In this document: one piece after another, positions 48,801-57,545 of the stretch
How positions within the stretch are numbered: position 1 is the first letter of the stretch
How the letters are laid out: each line of letters opens with the position of its first letter
Source: Litoditis marina
Lineage: Eukaryota; Nematoda; Chromadorea; Rhabditida; Rhabditidae
Direction: 5' to 3'
Assembly: GCA_964036275.1 (NCBI GenBank)
Contig: OZ038436.1
Location: forward strand, 2,690,214-2,754,213
Length of the DNA stretch: 64,000 bases
Position numbers and translations under genes: made by a program
Notes under the pieces: model-generated
Told to the model about the DNA's origin: nothing
Databases searched by the model: none
Seen by the model: the letters and a program-made list of their open reading frames with translations, nothing else

Positions 48801-48810
48801 GCTCCGACAT
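39888..48810 (-). CDS. EIF2B3: Translation initiation factor eIF2B subunit gamma
   Basis: eIF2B is the guanine-nucleotide exchange factor for eIF2 in the cytosol; gamma pairs with epsilon in the catalytic half. Thirteen exons join in phase: 48,810-48,660; 47,818-47,741; 47,329-47,241; 46,816-46,736; 46,198-46,123; 44,706-44,604; 42,585-42,496; 42,150-42,089; 41,817-41,711; 41,290-41,180; 40,723-40,614; 40,314-40,211; 39,952-39,888. They total 1,227 nt, or 408 aa. Residues 1-235 form the nucleotidyltransferase-like domain: GGSGSRMTELTS near 11-22, GTADVVRHY in exon 3, VIIISGDF in exon 4 and FPNISLTAGL in exon 7. Exons 10-12 encode left-handed beta-helix repeats (VIKRSSIG, NSLLMDGVRIG, IICAGAIIEDGA). 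The tail is acidic. The protein is about 45 residues shorter than the human one (452 aa); the shortfall lies mainly between exons 8 and 9. C. elegans ppp-1 is the named homologue. Exon 1 uses an unusual GTCAGG donor. Confidence 0.93.
43075..43396. mobile_element. hAT-type MITE with 8-bp target duplication
   Basis: The ends TAGGGTTGTTAA and TTAACAACCCTA are inverted repeats. ATATATAA lies on both sides (43,067-43,074 and 43,397-43,404). The 8-bp duplication and YAGGG-type ends are typical of the hAT superfamily. The interior is filled with iterated AACTCGAAATTTTCCAAA-like units and an ACTCGACTCGA palindrome near the left end. It lies in EIF2B3 intron 6. No coding capacity; the minus-strand frame over it only reads the repeats. 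Confidence 0.9.
43967..44124. mobile_element. MITE with CCAGTAAGGTT ends, copy 1
   Basis: Inverted ends CCAGTAAGGTT and AACTTTACTGG. The interior is shared with 48,287-48,444 (ACACGTGAAAATT, TTTTTCTGACTATTTGGACAAC). It lies in EIF2B3 intron 6. Confidence 0.7.
44748..45021. mobile_element. GGTTACCT-rich MITE, full-length copy
   Basis: Starts GGTGAATTCCATATCTAACC and ends GGTTAGTTCTAGAATTGGCC. The interior is iterated GGTTACC/GGTAACC words in inverted order around a CGTTAGTTTGAACGG centre. It sits in EIF2B3 intron 5, about 40 bp upstream of the exon 6 acceptor at 44,707. Confidence 0.8.
45354..45675. repeat. 162-bp tandem duplication in EIF2B3 intron 5
   Basis: Two virtually identical units start at 45,354 and 45,516. 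Each contains a hairpin, TTTTCTCAGAGGG and CCCTCTGAGAAAA around GATGATGACCC, followed by GGGTCGAAACGGTTTTGAG. No coding frame. The near-identity suggests a recent duplication. Confidence 0.9.
48287..48444. mobile_element. MITE with CCAGTAAG ends, copy 2
   Basis: Ends CCAGTAAGTTTCG and CAACCTTACTGG. The interior matches 43,967-44,124. It lies in EIF2B3 intron 1. Confidence 0.7.
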
Positions 48811-48820
48811 TGCGGGGGCA

Positions 48821-48830
48821 ACTGAAATAG
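48821..48830 (-). promoter_or_regulatory. Candidate trans-splice acceptor before EIF2B3 ATG
   Basis: The minus strand reads ACTATTTCAG, ending 11 nt before the ATG at 48,810. In nematodes such a site so close to the start commonly accepts a spliced leader. An ordinary 5'UTR intron is the alternative. Just upstream is a copy of the CCAATGTTTCA word that recurs at other acceptors in these genes. Confidence 0.45.
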
Positions 48831-51025
48831 TAACCATGAAACATTGGGGTAAGGAAAAACACAAGCATTATTACAGAGCGTGAATAAATATTCATTACAC
48901 AACAAAAGGGTTCGGGAAACGGGAAGTATTATAAATATAAACCAGATATTTCAATAAAACCAAACTTAAGTACTAACGATGGAACAGTTGGGTAGAGGAA
49001 AAACAAGCTGCTAGTATTACAGTGAGAGAAAAGGCGTACTATTATCGATTAAACTTTGAAGCAGAAGGTATAATATATTGATCACGTGAGACACAAAAGT
49101 GAAGTCGAACATGACTGTAGCAACTCGAAATAGTAAAGATAAACATTTGGGTTGGGCTTTCACACCTCGAGTCATAACTTTGGAGCCAGAGGGTCGAACG
49201 TGCAAACTGTAATAACTGATCTAGGTCCCAGTTACAATCATTTAGACAGTCATACCCATACACTCACAACAGGCTGGACTCACTCCAAAAAACCGGGACC
49301 CCCCTGACCATTCCGATACGGGACCCCCCCCCCTCGCATAGCATTAAAACACATAAAATTAAGATTTTAATAAAATTCCATAATTAAAAACTACTGGAAC
49401 CCCCCTTTTCCTGGCAAAAAGGTCTGGGACCCACCGACTAATGCGAGGCATTGTGAGTATATGGTAATACCAAGCAAAGATTATTAACCAGAAACAATCA
49501 ATTGACTAATGACTGACAATACCTATGTAATGTATGCGAAACATTCAGACGCCAGTAACACAATTACTTTCATTCCCATTCTGACCTTGGCAGAGTGCCG
49601 ATATAATTTAAAAGGTATTCTTTTCATGGAAGCTTTGGAAGATGGAAGTTTCAAAGAAGAAGTTCACAGTGTTTTTTGGTCTTTTTGCTCACGTGACGTA
49701 ACAAGTGTAACTTACAAAGTTTCTAACTTCAACTTGAGGAAAAATGAGCTGAAAATCGAACATTCATTGACAAACCAAATTCTCATAGCCTTTCTCTCAA
49801 AAACGAGTCGAAGTCCATTTTTCTAGCTTATTGGGTTGGGAGTCGTTACGGAAATTGATCGTGCAGTCGAAAGAGTTGGATGTTAAATACACCAAGTGGA
49901 ACACTAGAGTGACGTAAGCCAACTTCAGAAAAGCGGCTGCCATTATTTGACGGAAACTACCGAATTGAGAGAGCTAATTCCAGGAACTATTTTGGTGAAC
50001 TTACCATGCATTTTTAGAAAAAATTATTTGGTATTTCGCTCATTATGCTTTTGAAATAGGACGAACTACATCAAAAACCGCGTATCTAGGGACCAGTCTG
50101 TTAACCAGCTTCATATAAACCAGTTAACCGTACTACAGTCTGTGAACAACTACTTTTGAAGTAAAAAAAGGAAGCTCATTGGTTAACGCATACACCGCTA
50201 TGGGTCTCATATTCATCTCAAAATGTCGTGACACCTTTTTAGTGTCCCAATCCCTCCAAAACGTGTGATTTTTCCTCATATTCTGCTTTTTCACTGCTAT
50301 TTTGTATTAAATTTGTCAGTTTTCAACTCGGCACCCCTAATTTAACATGAAATTGTTCGCAACAATTTTTGTTCCATCAAATTGGGAACACAACACTAGT
50401 AACTACTGTAATCGGAAACTAGAACGAACAGTCACATTTTGGTCGGTTCAAAGGAGGAAAAACTATTTTCGTTGAAAACTGTCAAACGTGACACGCTTAC
50501 TTACCTTAATTATGTTACGGTACCTTGATTACCAAACTCAAAAACATATAAACACCAAAAGCAGCGTGTTTACAGATTTCAAACAGCACATCAGAAAACA
50601 GGTATACCGTAGTACGAAGGATGTTTTCACGACAAGAACTATTTCAGCCATCTACTATCACAAGGCAACAACAGAGGTATTTGACGAAAAACAGTGTGGC
50701 GATGAATTCCCACCAACAAAACTTTAAACATTTATTATTACCATTTCTTTACAACCACTTCTGCGAATAAACACAGCACAAATAAATAACTAGAGCCTTC
50801 GCACAAACAACGAGAAAAACGAAAAAGTCTTAAAAGCAGATAGACAGCTCAATAACTATACAACTCTACTAAAATCTTAATCAAATAACCGCTTTTAAAC
50901 AAACAACGTAACATCGGGATATAACACGTAACATACTGGAAAGGGAACTATACTCATAACTGAAAACTGAACAAGCGAAAGTACATTGGTTGGTTTAAAT
51001 ACTGTTGCTGAAACATTCGAGTGAC
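48831..51025. other. Intergenic region between EIF2B3 and TECR
   Basis: About 1.9 kb separates the TECR polyadenylation signal from the EIF2B3 start. It contains a C run at 49,325 and, at 50,185-50,390, a one-ended relative of the 57,334 element (CATACACCGCTATGGGTCTC). Plus-strand frames at 49,509-49,826 (105 codons) and 50,488-50,727 have protein-like composition but no recognisable domain, and random frames of this length are expected here. The spacing is far longer than a typical C. elegans operon gap. Confidence 0.45.
50731..50736 (-). terminator. TECR: TECR polyadenylation signal
   Basis: The minus strand reads AATAAA here, about 290 nt after the TAA stop at 51,026. It is the first clear signal downstream, giving a plausible 3'UTR length. 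Confidence 0.5.
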
Positions 51026-54000
51026 TTAGCGGACGAAGGGGACGATGGCGACTCTTCCCTTGGGATAGTCGGAGAATTCCTTCTTGTAGGCGCGGTGTTT
51101 CTGCTGAGCCCAGACGGCCATTTGGGCAAATCCGGCTGCAGTGAAAATCAGCGCTGAAAGGCAAGGGATTACTGTAATATAACCACTTACAGTAAAAAAA
51201 GATTACTGTAACAACTTACGAGCTCACGGTAAACTTCACTGCACTGGTGGAAAAAAAATTAAAAGCTGAAAAGCGCAACAACTAGGCCAACGTCTGGAGT
51301 TAAATGTGTTTTTCAATAACCACAACTATTCCACCAAGACCGTATATATATTTTGTGTTTCTGGCTATTTAAAGAAAAGCCAAATGGTCTGAACATTGTT
51401 GAAACTGAAGAAAAGGTGAATTCTATATCTAACCGGGTTTTTAGGTAACCTAACCCTTTTTGGTAACCTATCTTTCAGGTTACCTCGGTTAGTAACCGGT
51501 AAGTGACCTAAAATGAAAAACCGGTTACCTCTTTTTCTAACGCAAAATTTGTTTTTACCGTTAGTTTGAACGGTAACCGGATTTCAGTTTCAGGTTACTT
51601 CCAGGTTACCTACAAGGTAACCTGAAAAAGGGGTTACCAAAAAAGGGTTAGGTTACCTAAAAACCCGGTTAGTTGTAGAATTGGCCGAAAAAATCTTACC
51701 TGGGAGACTCTGAGTCATGACGGAGAATGAAAGCCAGGCGGCCACCTCATATGTGTAGTTGGGGCACGAGACGAAGTTGAACATCAGACTGAAATAAAGA
51801 AACTGAGAGAGGGGAAAGCGGACTAGAACCAAGTTATTATACACGTTTTAAAAATTATCATACAAATCATTAATTTTCACGCGTTTCAATCGAACAACGG
51901 ACTCCATACGAATAGTCTGACCTTACCTGTGTACGGGTGTTAAAGAAGGACGATTATGTGGTCCAATCGCAACACTTCAGTCCTTTAAACTGCAATACAT
52001 TTTTCAACTGCAGTTCAAAGGACCGTTGACACGGAATTGGTCCACATAATCGTCCTTCTTTAAGGAGTTGGTTACCTACCTGAGTGGGTTTCCGTCGGGT
52101 CTGGGGATCTTTCTCTCGCGAGTTCCCTCCGGACGCAGGTTGCGCAGAAGAATATGGATGGACAGGTTACCTGCAATCAATAAATCAATTAATTCAAAAC
52201 AACACCAGATACTTGAAATGCGAACTAGAACCACTCAATACCTCTGCACCATCTCCACCAGCACACGTGATCTATCACGTGACTCGTGGGGGTAAGAGCT
52301 TGGTGAATACGGCCACAGTGGCCGTATTCACCAAGATCCCGGGAAGGTAAAAAAGCTTCCCGCTCCTCTGGACCCTCCTCATCAGCACGCTATTTTCGTG
52401 CTCTAACTTCCCGCGGGGAGGTATTTCAGCGTCCCGAGGATTGGTGAATACGGCCACAGGACACAGCAGATGCAGTAATCAATCGAACTTTCAGCCTCAG
52501 TACTTGAAAAACGCGTCTAGACTCTAGAATGTCATATCATCTAACGAAATGGTCCCAATTCCTATTCGCTCATGTTATTTTTTGAACAGGTTCGTCAGTT
52601 CGATTTGTACAGAGAAAATGGGCTAGAACTCGAATTTATTTGGAAAAAAACAATGAATGAATGAGCTAGAACAGCCACATCAGACGTACCAAACTCGGCG
52701 ATTGCGACAAGTTTAGTTTTGGTAAATGGTAAAAGTAGCTGGTTTCTAGTTTCTGATAATTGTTTTTGCTTATTTATCGTTATTAAAAAAATTTGATTAT
52801 GTTAATAAGAAAATGAAGACGTACCAAACTCGGCGATAGCGAATCCAGCCAGTCCCGCGTACACTTGAAGATCTCCGAAAAGGGGCGGAGTGTAGAGGGG
52901 ATGGTTGACGAAGTAGGAGACGAACGCACAGAAACCCCAGTAGTACGAACAGTTCTGCAAACGTGCAAACAATGACAAAGGTTACATCTTTACCGAAATA
53001 TACCCATTTTGGTGAGCTTTCGGAAAAATTTGGCTATTCTAAAGAAGTTATTTTTGAAGAAGTAAAAACAACAGAAACCCCAGTAGTACGAACAGTTCTG
53101 AGAAAAGAAACATTCTAAATAACTAGAAACAGTTCACACGTCGGTGAGGTATGACTTTTCTACAAAGAAAGGAGCCACTTTCGACTCAAATTTCAATTAC
53201 GATCACACACGAGAAATACATTGAAGTTGTGCGTTTCAGTGTTTCAGAGATACATTAAATTGGGTACGTTTCAGGAATTTTCTGCTGAGAAGACATTAAG
53301 TTTCTATGAAAGGTTAAAGTTTCAAACCAAATCGATATTTGAAACTACCCCAATTTCAATAATTGTCGAACTTTGCTGTTGAAAACCTCATGATCAAACA
53401 ATTGATTTTTAATAAATTTCGGTGGACAACAAAGTCGCCTTATATATAGTTTGTTCCACCCACTTATATCCTTCTACAATAATCTGCTATCTCTTCCAGG
53501 TCAAAGTTTGGTATATTAGCATATTCGGAAGTCCTCAAAATTTTGTTAGTGTTATCTGCATGTTTACTACTACTGACCCTGAAAATTTAAAACCAAAGTA
53601 ATGACTTTTTCATTTGAAAACACCCCCTTGAATAATTGAAGGATTACTGTAGGAGTACATCGATTGGTGAAACAGACTATATTCTAACAAACAGAAACAA
53701 ACGGCACCTTGAACAGGTTGAATCTGGGCATCGTTCCATTGGAGAATCGATGAATGAACTGCGTCTCGAACAGTCGTTTCGCGTAGTGAATCGACCAGCA
53801 AATGCAGGCGTAGGTCACCGCAGCGTGCACCGGCGCCGCAGCACCCTCTGAAACATTCGAGTGAGCTAATGTTGACACCAGAAGTTTTCCAAAATGTAAA
53901 AGCACTCTCTGAAACATTCGAGTGAGGTAGTGTTGTCACCAAAAGTTTTCCAAAATGTGAAAGCACCCTCTGAAACATTCGAGTGAGCTAATGTTGTCAC

Positions 54001-56404
54001 AAAAATTTTCCGAAATGTAAAATCATTTTCTCGCATTTAACTACAAAAATAGGTTTCTTTTCTGGAATAGTCACATCTTACCAAAGTTTAGTGTTGTAAC
54101 TGGGGGTTTTCTCCATTGGAGTAGACAAGAATTCATGATTTTCAGTCAACAGAAAAGATCTACTTTTGAGAATACCGGTAATTTAGACAATGTGACCCTA
54201 ATGCGGTTGAATGTTTCATGTTCACCGACCTTCGCCATAGATCCACGAGGGTCGGAAGTAGAACAAAGGATAGATGAAGAGAGGGCCGGCATACTCCACT
54301 AGGAACACCTGAACGAATCAAGTTTAATTTTGATGTTTTAAAGATAGTGTTGTGTGACCACAATAAAAAGGGTAATGAGATAGTAAAAAATAGCATGTAC
54401 ATTCATAGCGAAACCATACACCCGTAAGACAAACCACTCTCTAAAGTAACTCGTTTCTCGTATAAAAAATACATAGCAATCCCTAATTTTGCATCTAAAA
54501 CGACTAAATTTCAGTCTACATAAAAATCAGCTGCGGAAACAATTGGGCTATCCACATCCAGCCAAATTTGCCCGAGTATAAACAAAAATCATGCCAACTA
54601 AGACAATCGATGAAACCCAAAAAACCAGCCTAGACCCTAATAAAGTATATACTCACGGTTTTCCACGGAATTTGCGGTCCGAGATCTCTGAGGAACAGTT
54701 GGGCGTTTTCAGCAGAAAGACCCAGTTCCGACAGCTGGAAAAAAGTATTATATTCAAAAAATTTAATTAAATCAACAACCTTATTGAAGCTAGAAGCAAT
54801 ACCACATTATGTAGTACAATCGGTTCGCTTTGTAAAATGACTAAAGATTAGCCAAATTTGAAAAACGGAAATAGTCACATACTCGTAGTATTTTCTCGAG
54901 TCAGAAACTTTCAAAACAAGCTCCCCTTTTACCAGTATCGATTTTAAAAAACGGTTTCATTTTTGTGAATAGGCACACCAAAGTGTGTCACGGTGAGACC
55001 GCTCGACAAAAAAGGTCCAACTGAAAGAAGACAGAGGAAAGACAAAACCGCACCGCGTATACTGCACGGGCGGTTTTATTGATGGAGCGCACTTTCTGAT
55101 AAATCAAATGCAAATTTCAACCAAGCATCGTGTCAAAAAACTAGAGTACATTTTTTCCGCGCGGGTACGCGCCCTGCTCGCCTGCTCCTACATTTCTGCG
55201 GGTGCTCCGCGGAACCGCAAGCTAAATTTTTGGCAGAAAATAGGTTGCGGCTGTTCCGAGGAACACCCGCGGAGCGCCCGAAACCGCTACCAAAGTCCGC
55301 GGACCGCCCGCTAGTTTGTCTGAGTGCCTAGGCTGATGACCGGCGGCATTTCAATTGGCGGGGTACGCCGTTTTTCCACTGCGGGCAAAATTCCAAATTA
55401 TTAGGAAGCGGTCTGACCGTGGTGTGGCCATAGGTAGAATTCTGTCAGTTTAATAGCTTGAGAAGTTGAAACTCCTTTTCTCTCTATTCAATGACTATGT
55501 CGATATTCGCCAAATGCATGAAGGTGAGCTTGAAAAATACAAACGCATTCAAATGTTTCACAGAAAAAGCCAGCCTCTAACAGCAGATATAGTTTAAAAA
55601 TACATTGAATGAACGGAAACGTACCTTCTTATCATCGGGAAGTGATTTTCCCTTGGCCTCAGTACGCAGAGATTGTCGCTCCACGGTGTAACGAAGTTCT
55701 AAACATACTCTAGTAAATTTATAATAATAATACCCTTTTACGGCAACTATTTCAGCCCGGTGATAATTTATTCGTACTATGACAACCGCATAGCCAAACG
55801 AATTGAAATAATAAGCTCCCTTAAGGGATTCTAGCCAAAACTAGTTTGTTTTGGGCTGAAAATGCGCTTCTTTCATGCAATTTCTGAATAAATTATGAAT
55901 ATGTAAACAAGTCAACAATCACAGCTCACAGACCAATACTTGTGATTAGTCAATGAAATACAAAAAGGAGCCGGTTTATCGGGAATTGGCTGAAAATTTG
56001 CTATTTCGACTTATAATCCAGTGAAGGAGTAAAGTCTGAAGTTGTCCGAATAGGAATGAGGAAATCGAGAAACAGGTTACTTTTTTGCCGAAAACGAGAT
56101 AATCTGTCTATGTTTGATGCGAAATCATTAATTTTCACGACTTTCAAACCTAAACGGACTTCTTTTTGTCGAATATTCGAACCTTACGAACACATGACCA
56201 TTGACCATAAACAAACAAAAAGGTAAACAACAACAACCTACTTTTCTGCAGACAACAAACAAATAAACAAGAAAACAACATACTTTTCTGTGAGATGCGT
56301 TTCTTGATGGCCAGCACAGTTTCGTCTCCGGTAATTCCGTCAAGAATGATTATCGATTTCGAGGGATTCTTCGCGTCGAACACTTCCAGTGTCACGAATG
56401 CCAT
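51026..56404 (-). CDS. TECR: Trans-2,3-enoyl-CoA reductase (complete)
   Basis: This enzyme reduces trans-2-enoyl-CoA with NADPH, the fourth step of very-long-chain fatty-acid elongation, in the ER membrane. Nine exons join in phase: 56,404-56,284; 55,698-55,625; 54,734-54,657; 54,308-54,230; 53,847-53,708; 52,954-52,825; 52,170-52,080; 51,788-51,700; 51,153-51,026. They total 930 nt, or 309 aa, against 308 in human. Residues 1-90 are the ubiquitin-like N-terminus (EVFDAK, RQSLR, FLRDLGPQI). YAGPLFIYPLFY begins the membrane part. Then come HYAKRLFETQFIHRFSNGTM, NCSYYWGF, FVNHPLYTPP, GNLSIHILLRNLRP and the signature SCPNYTYEV in the steroid 5-alpha-reductase-type C-terminal domain. It ends KGRVAIVPFVR, with basic residues near the C-terminus. 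A TTGTTCAG acceptor lies 6 nt before the ATG. C. elegans art-1 is the named homologue. Two MITEs and duplicated splice-site sequences lie in its introns. Confidence 0.96.
51415..51686. mobile_element. GGTTACCT-rich MITE in TECR intron 8
   Basis: Ends GGTGAATTCTATATCTAACC and GGTTAGTTGTAGAATTGGCC; very similar to 44,748-45,021. On the gene strand its first base lies 13 nt inside the intron, right after the exon 8 donor (GTAAG at 51,699-51,695). Confidence 0.85.
51944..52059. mobile_element. AGAAGGACGATTATGTGG MITE with TTAA flanks
   Basis: The best-preserved copy of the family. The ends AGAAGGACGATTATGTGG and its complement are flanked by TTAA on both sides (51,940-51,943 and 52,060-52,063). 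TTAA duplications are characteristic of piggyBac-type elements, although TTAA could also be part of the inverted repeat around a TA duplication. The right end lies 16 nt inside TECR intron 7 from the exon 7 donor. Confidence 0.85.
52299..52460. mobile_element. MITE with CTGTGGCCGTATTCACCAA ends
   Basis: 52,319-52,459 is an inverted-repeat element running from GTGGCCGTATTCACCAAGAT to a matching right end (GGATTGGTGAATACGGCCAC). The interior shares the CCCGGGAAGG/CTTCCCGC layout of the CAGAGTACG family. Left of it, 52,299-52,318 is an extra inverted copy of the end, making a near-perfect 37-bp palindrome. TECR intron 6. Confidence 0.7.
53848..54010 (-). repeat. 61-bp tandem repeats carrying copies of a splice acceptor
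   Basis: Three units end in the same acceptor sequence on the minus strand, CACTCGAATGTTTCAG. The CAG triplets are at 53,850-53,848 (the real TECR exon 5 acceptor), 53,911-53,909 and 53,972-53,970. Each upstream copy also repeats the first exonic bases (AGGGTGC or AGAGTGC). The array is thus a local triplication of the intron-exon boundary. Confidence 0.9.
54989..55421. mobile_element. 433-bp GC-rich TIR element
   Basis: The ends CACGGTGAGACCGCT and AGCGGTCTGACCGTG are inverted repeats with one mismatch in 15. The interior is much more GC-rich than the surroundings, with CGCGG and GCGGGTG words. It lies in TECR intron 2. No clear target duplication. The plus-strand frame at 55,108-55,314 has no recognised domain. 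Confidence 0.65.
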
Positions 56405-56933
56405 TTTTACCTGAACAAGGAACATCAATAAATTTAATGAATATAAATATATAAATGTAATATGTAAATATTTTTCCTAGTTTTTAGAAATAGGCACACG
56501 CACACGTTAGTAGCATACCCCACGGCGTTTAAACTCGGCTAAATTTTTGGAATGGCTTGCCTTATGTGCGTCGGCCGAGTTTCGAAATTTTCAAACGCGA
56601 ATTTTTGCGGGAAAGCGCCCATCGCTGACGTGTTTCGCGTGCTTAGCGCTGGTGCGGATTTGGTGCATAAGTAAAACTTTTATAATAAGGAAAAGCTATG
56701 TATCTTATATAACTGTTATGGTATATAAAAACGCGTAAAATTATTCTTGTTTGACAGAGAAAAGAATTATATCGAATAAATGATCGACAATCGAAATCAT
56801 TTAAATTATAATTTTGCGGCGCAATGAAATCGTGCTCCATTGAACTCGGTCCTTTAAACTGCAATTGAAACTTTGCGGCCGGTGACTTCGCAGAAACTGA
56901 ATGCTATTGTGTAAAACGCCGTGACCCTAAATG
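56405..56933. other. Region upstream of TECR
   Basis: No gene is recognised. A TTGTTCAG acceptor (CAG at 56,413-56,411) precedes the ATG. 56,843-56,870 is a fragment of the AGAAGGACG MITE family (CGGTCCTTTAAACTGCAATT). No TATA-type promoter is evident. Confidence 0.4.
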
Positions 56934-57123
56934 CCTCAGAGTTGTGACTTTTTCAAACAGGGGGTTTTGCCCTTCCCCTCAGCCATTATAAAGGGGTTTT
57001 GCCCTTAATTTAGAAAATCGCTAAATCAGACAATTTTTGAGGGGGGGGGGGGGGGGGTTTCGCCCAAATCTTCGGACCGAAAACAGGGGGGGGGTTTTTC
57101 TCAAAACGCTGAGCATTTAGGAT
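56934..57123. mobile_element. MITE with ACCCTAAATGCCTCAG ends, copy 1
   Basis: Ends ACCCTAAATGCCTCAG and CTGAGCATTTAGGAT. The interior holds GGGGTTTTGCCC repeats, AAATCGCTAAATCAGACA, long G runs and ATCTTCGGACC. Copy 2 is at 60,548-60,730 with the same order of words. Confidence 0.75.
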
Positions 57124-57333
57124 ATGGGTAGTAGCGAAGACCGGAAAGTGAAGTATAGGCCATAGCACACTATTAATCATGTTTGGATAAGAGATTATTT
57201 GAGATTATTTTGTTATAAATCATCGAGGAATATTGGAATACAACGCATCACGCATGATATTTATACATGAAATATTGAACAAAATATAGCGTGTCGAAGC
57301 GCTACTGACAAGATATACTGCATACTGAGAAAG

Positions 57334-57537
57334 CATACACCGCCAAGGGCCTCTTATTCCTTCAAAATTCTCGCGACTCTTTCGTGTCTTCTGTCGCGAC
57401 CCCCCAAAACGGCGACATCCAACTAACGATTGTAGATGATTTTGTATGAAAATCGTTAGTTAACAGCTCGCGACCCCTACTTTTCACAAGGATTTGTTCG
57501 CGACTCCCCCTTTTATGAGAGGCCTTGGCGGTGTATG
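57334..57537. mobile_element. 204-bp TIR element with 8-bp target duplication
   Basis: Ends CATACACCGCCAAGGGCCTC and GAGGCCTTGGCGGTGTATG are inverted repeats. TGAGAAAG flanks both sides exactly (57,326-57,333 and 57,538-57,545). The interior has CGCGACCCC words in inverted order. The 8-bp duplication suggests a hAT-type or related non-autonomous element. A one-ended relative is near 50,186. Confidence 0.85.
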
Positions 57538-57545
57538 TGAGAAAG

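Noticed and set aside
49509..49826. 105-codon plus-strand ORF as a gene
   Set aside because: Composition is protein-like, but there is no domain, signal or neighbour support; kept only as a note in the intergenic entry.
53610..53978. 122-codon minus-strand ORF across TECR exon 5
   Set aside because: It is in the wrong frame relative to TECR and runs through the 61-bp repeats; the TECR frame is supported by the whole gene model.
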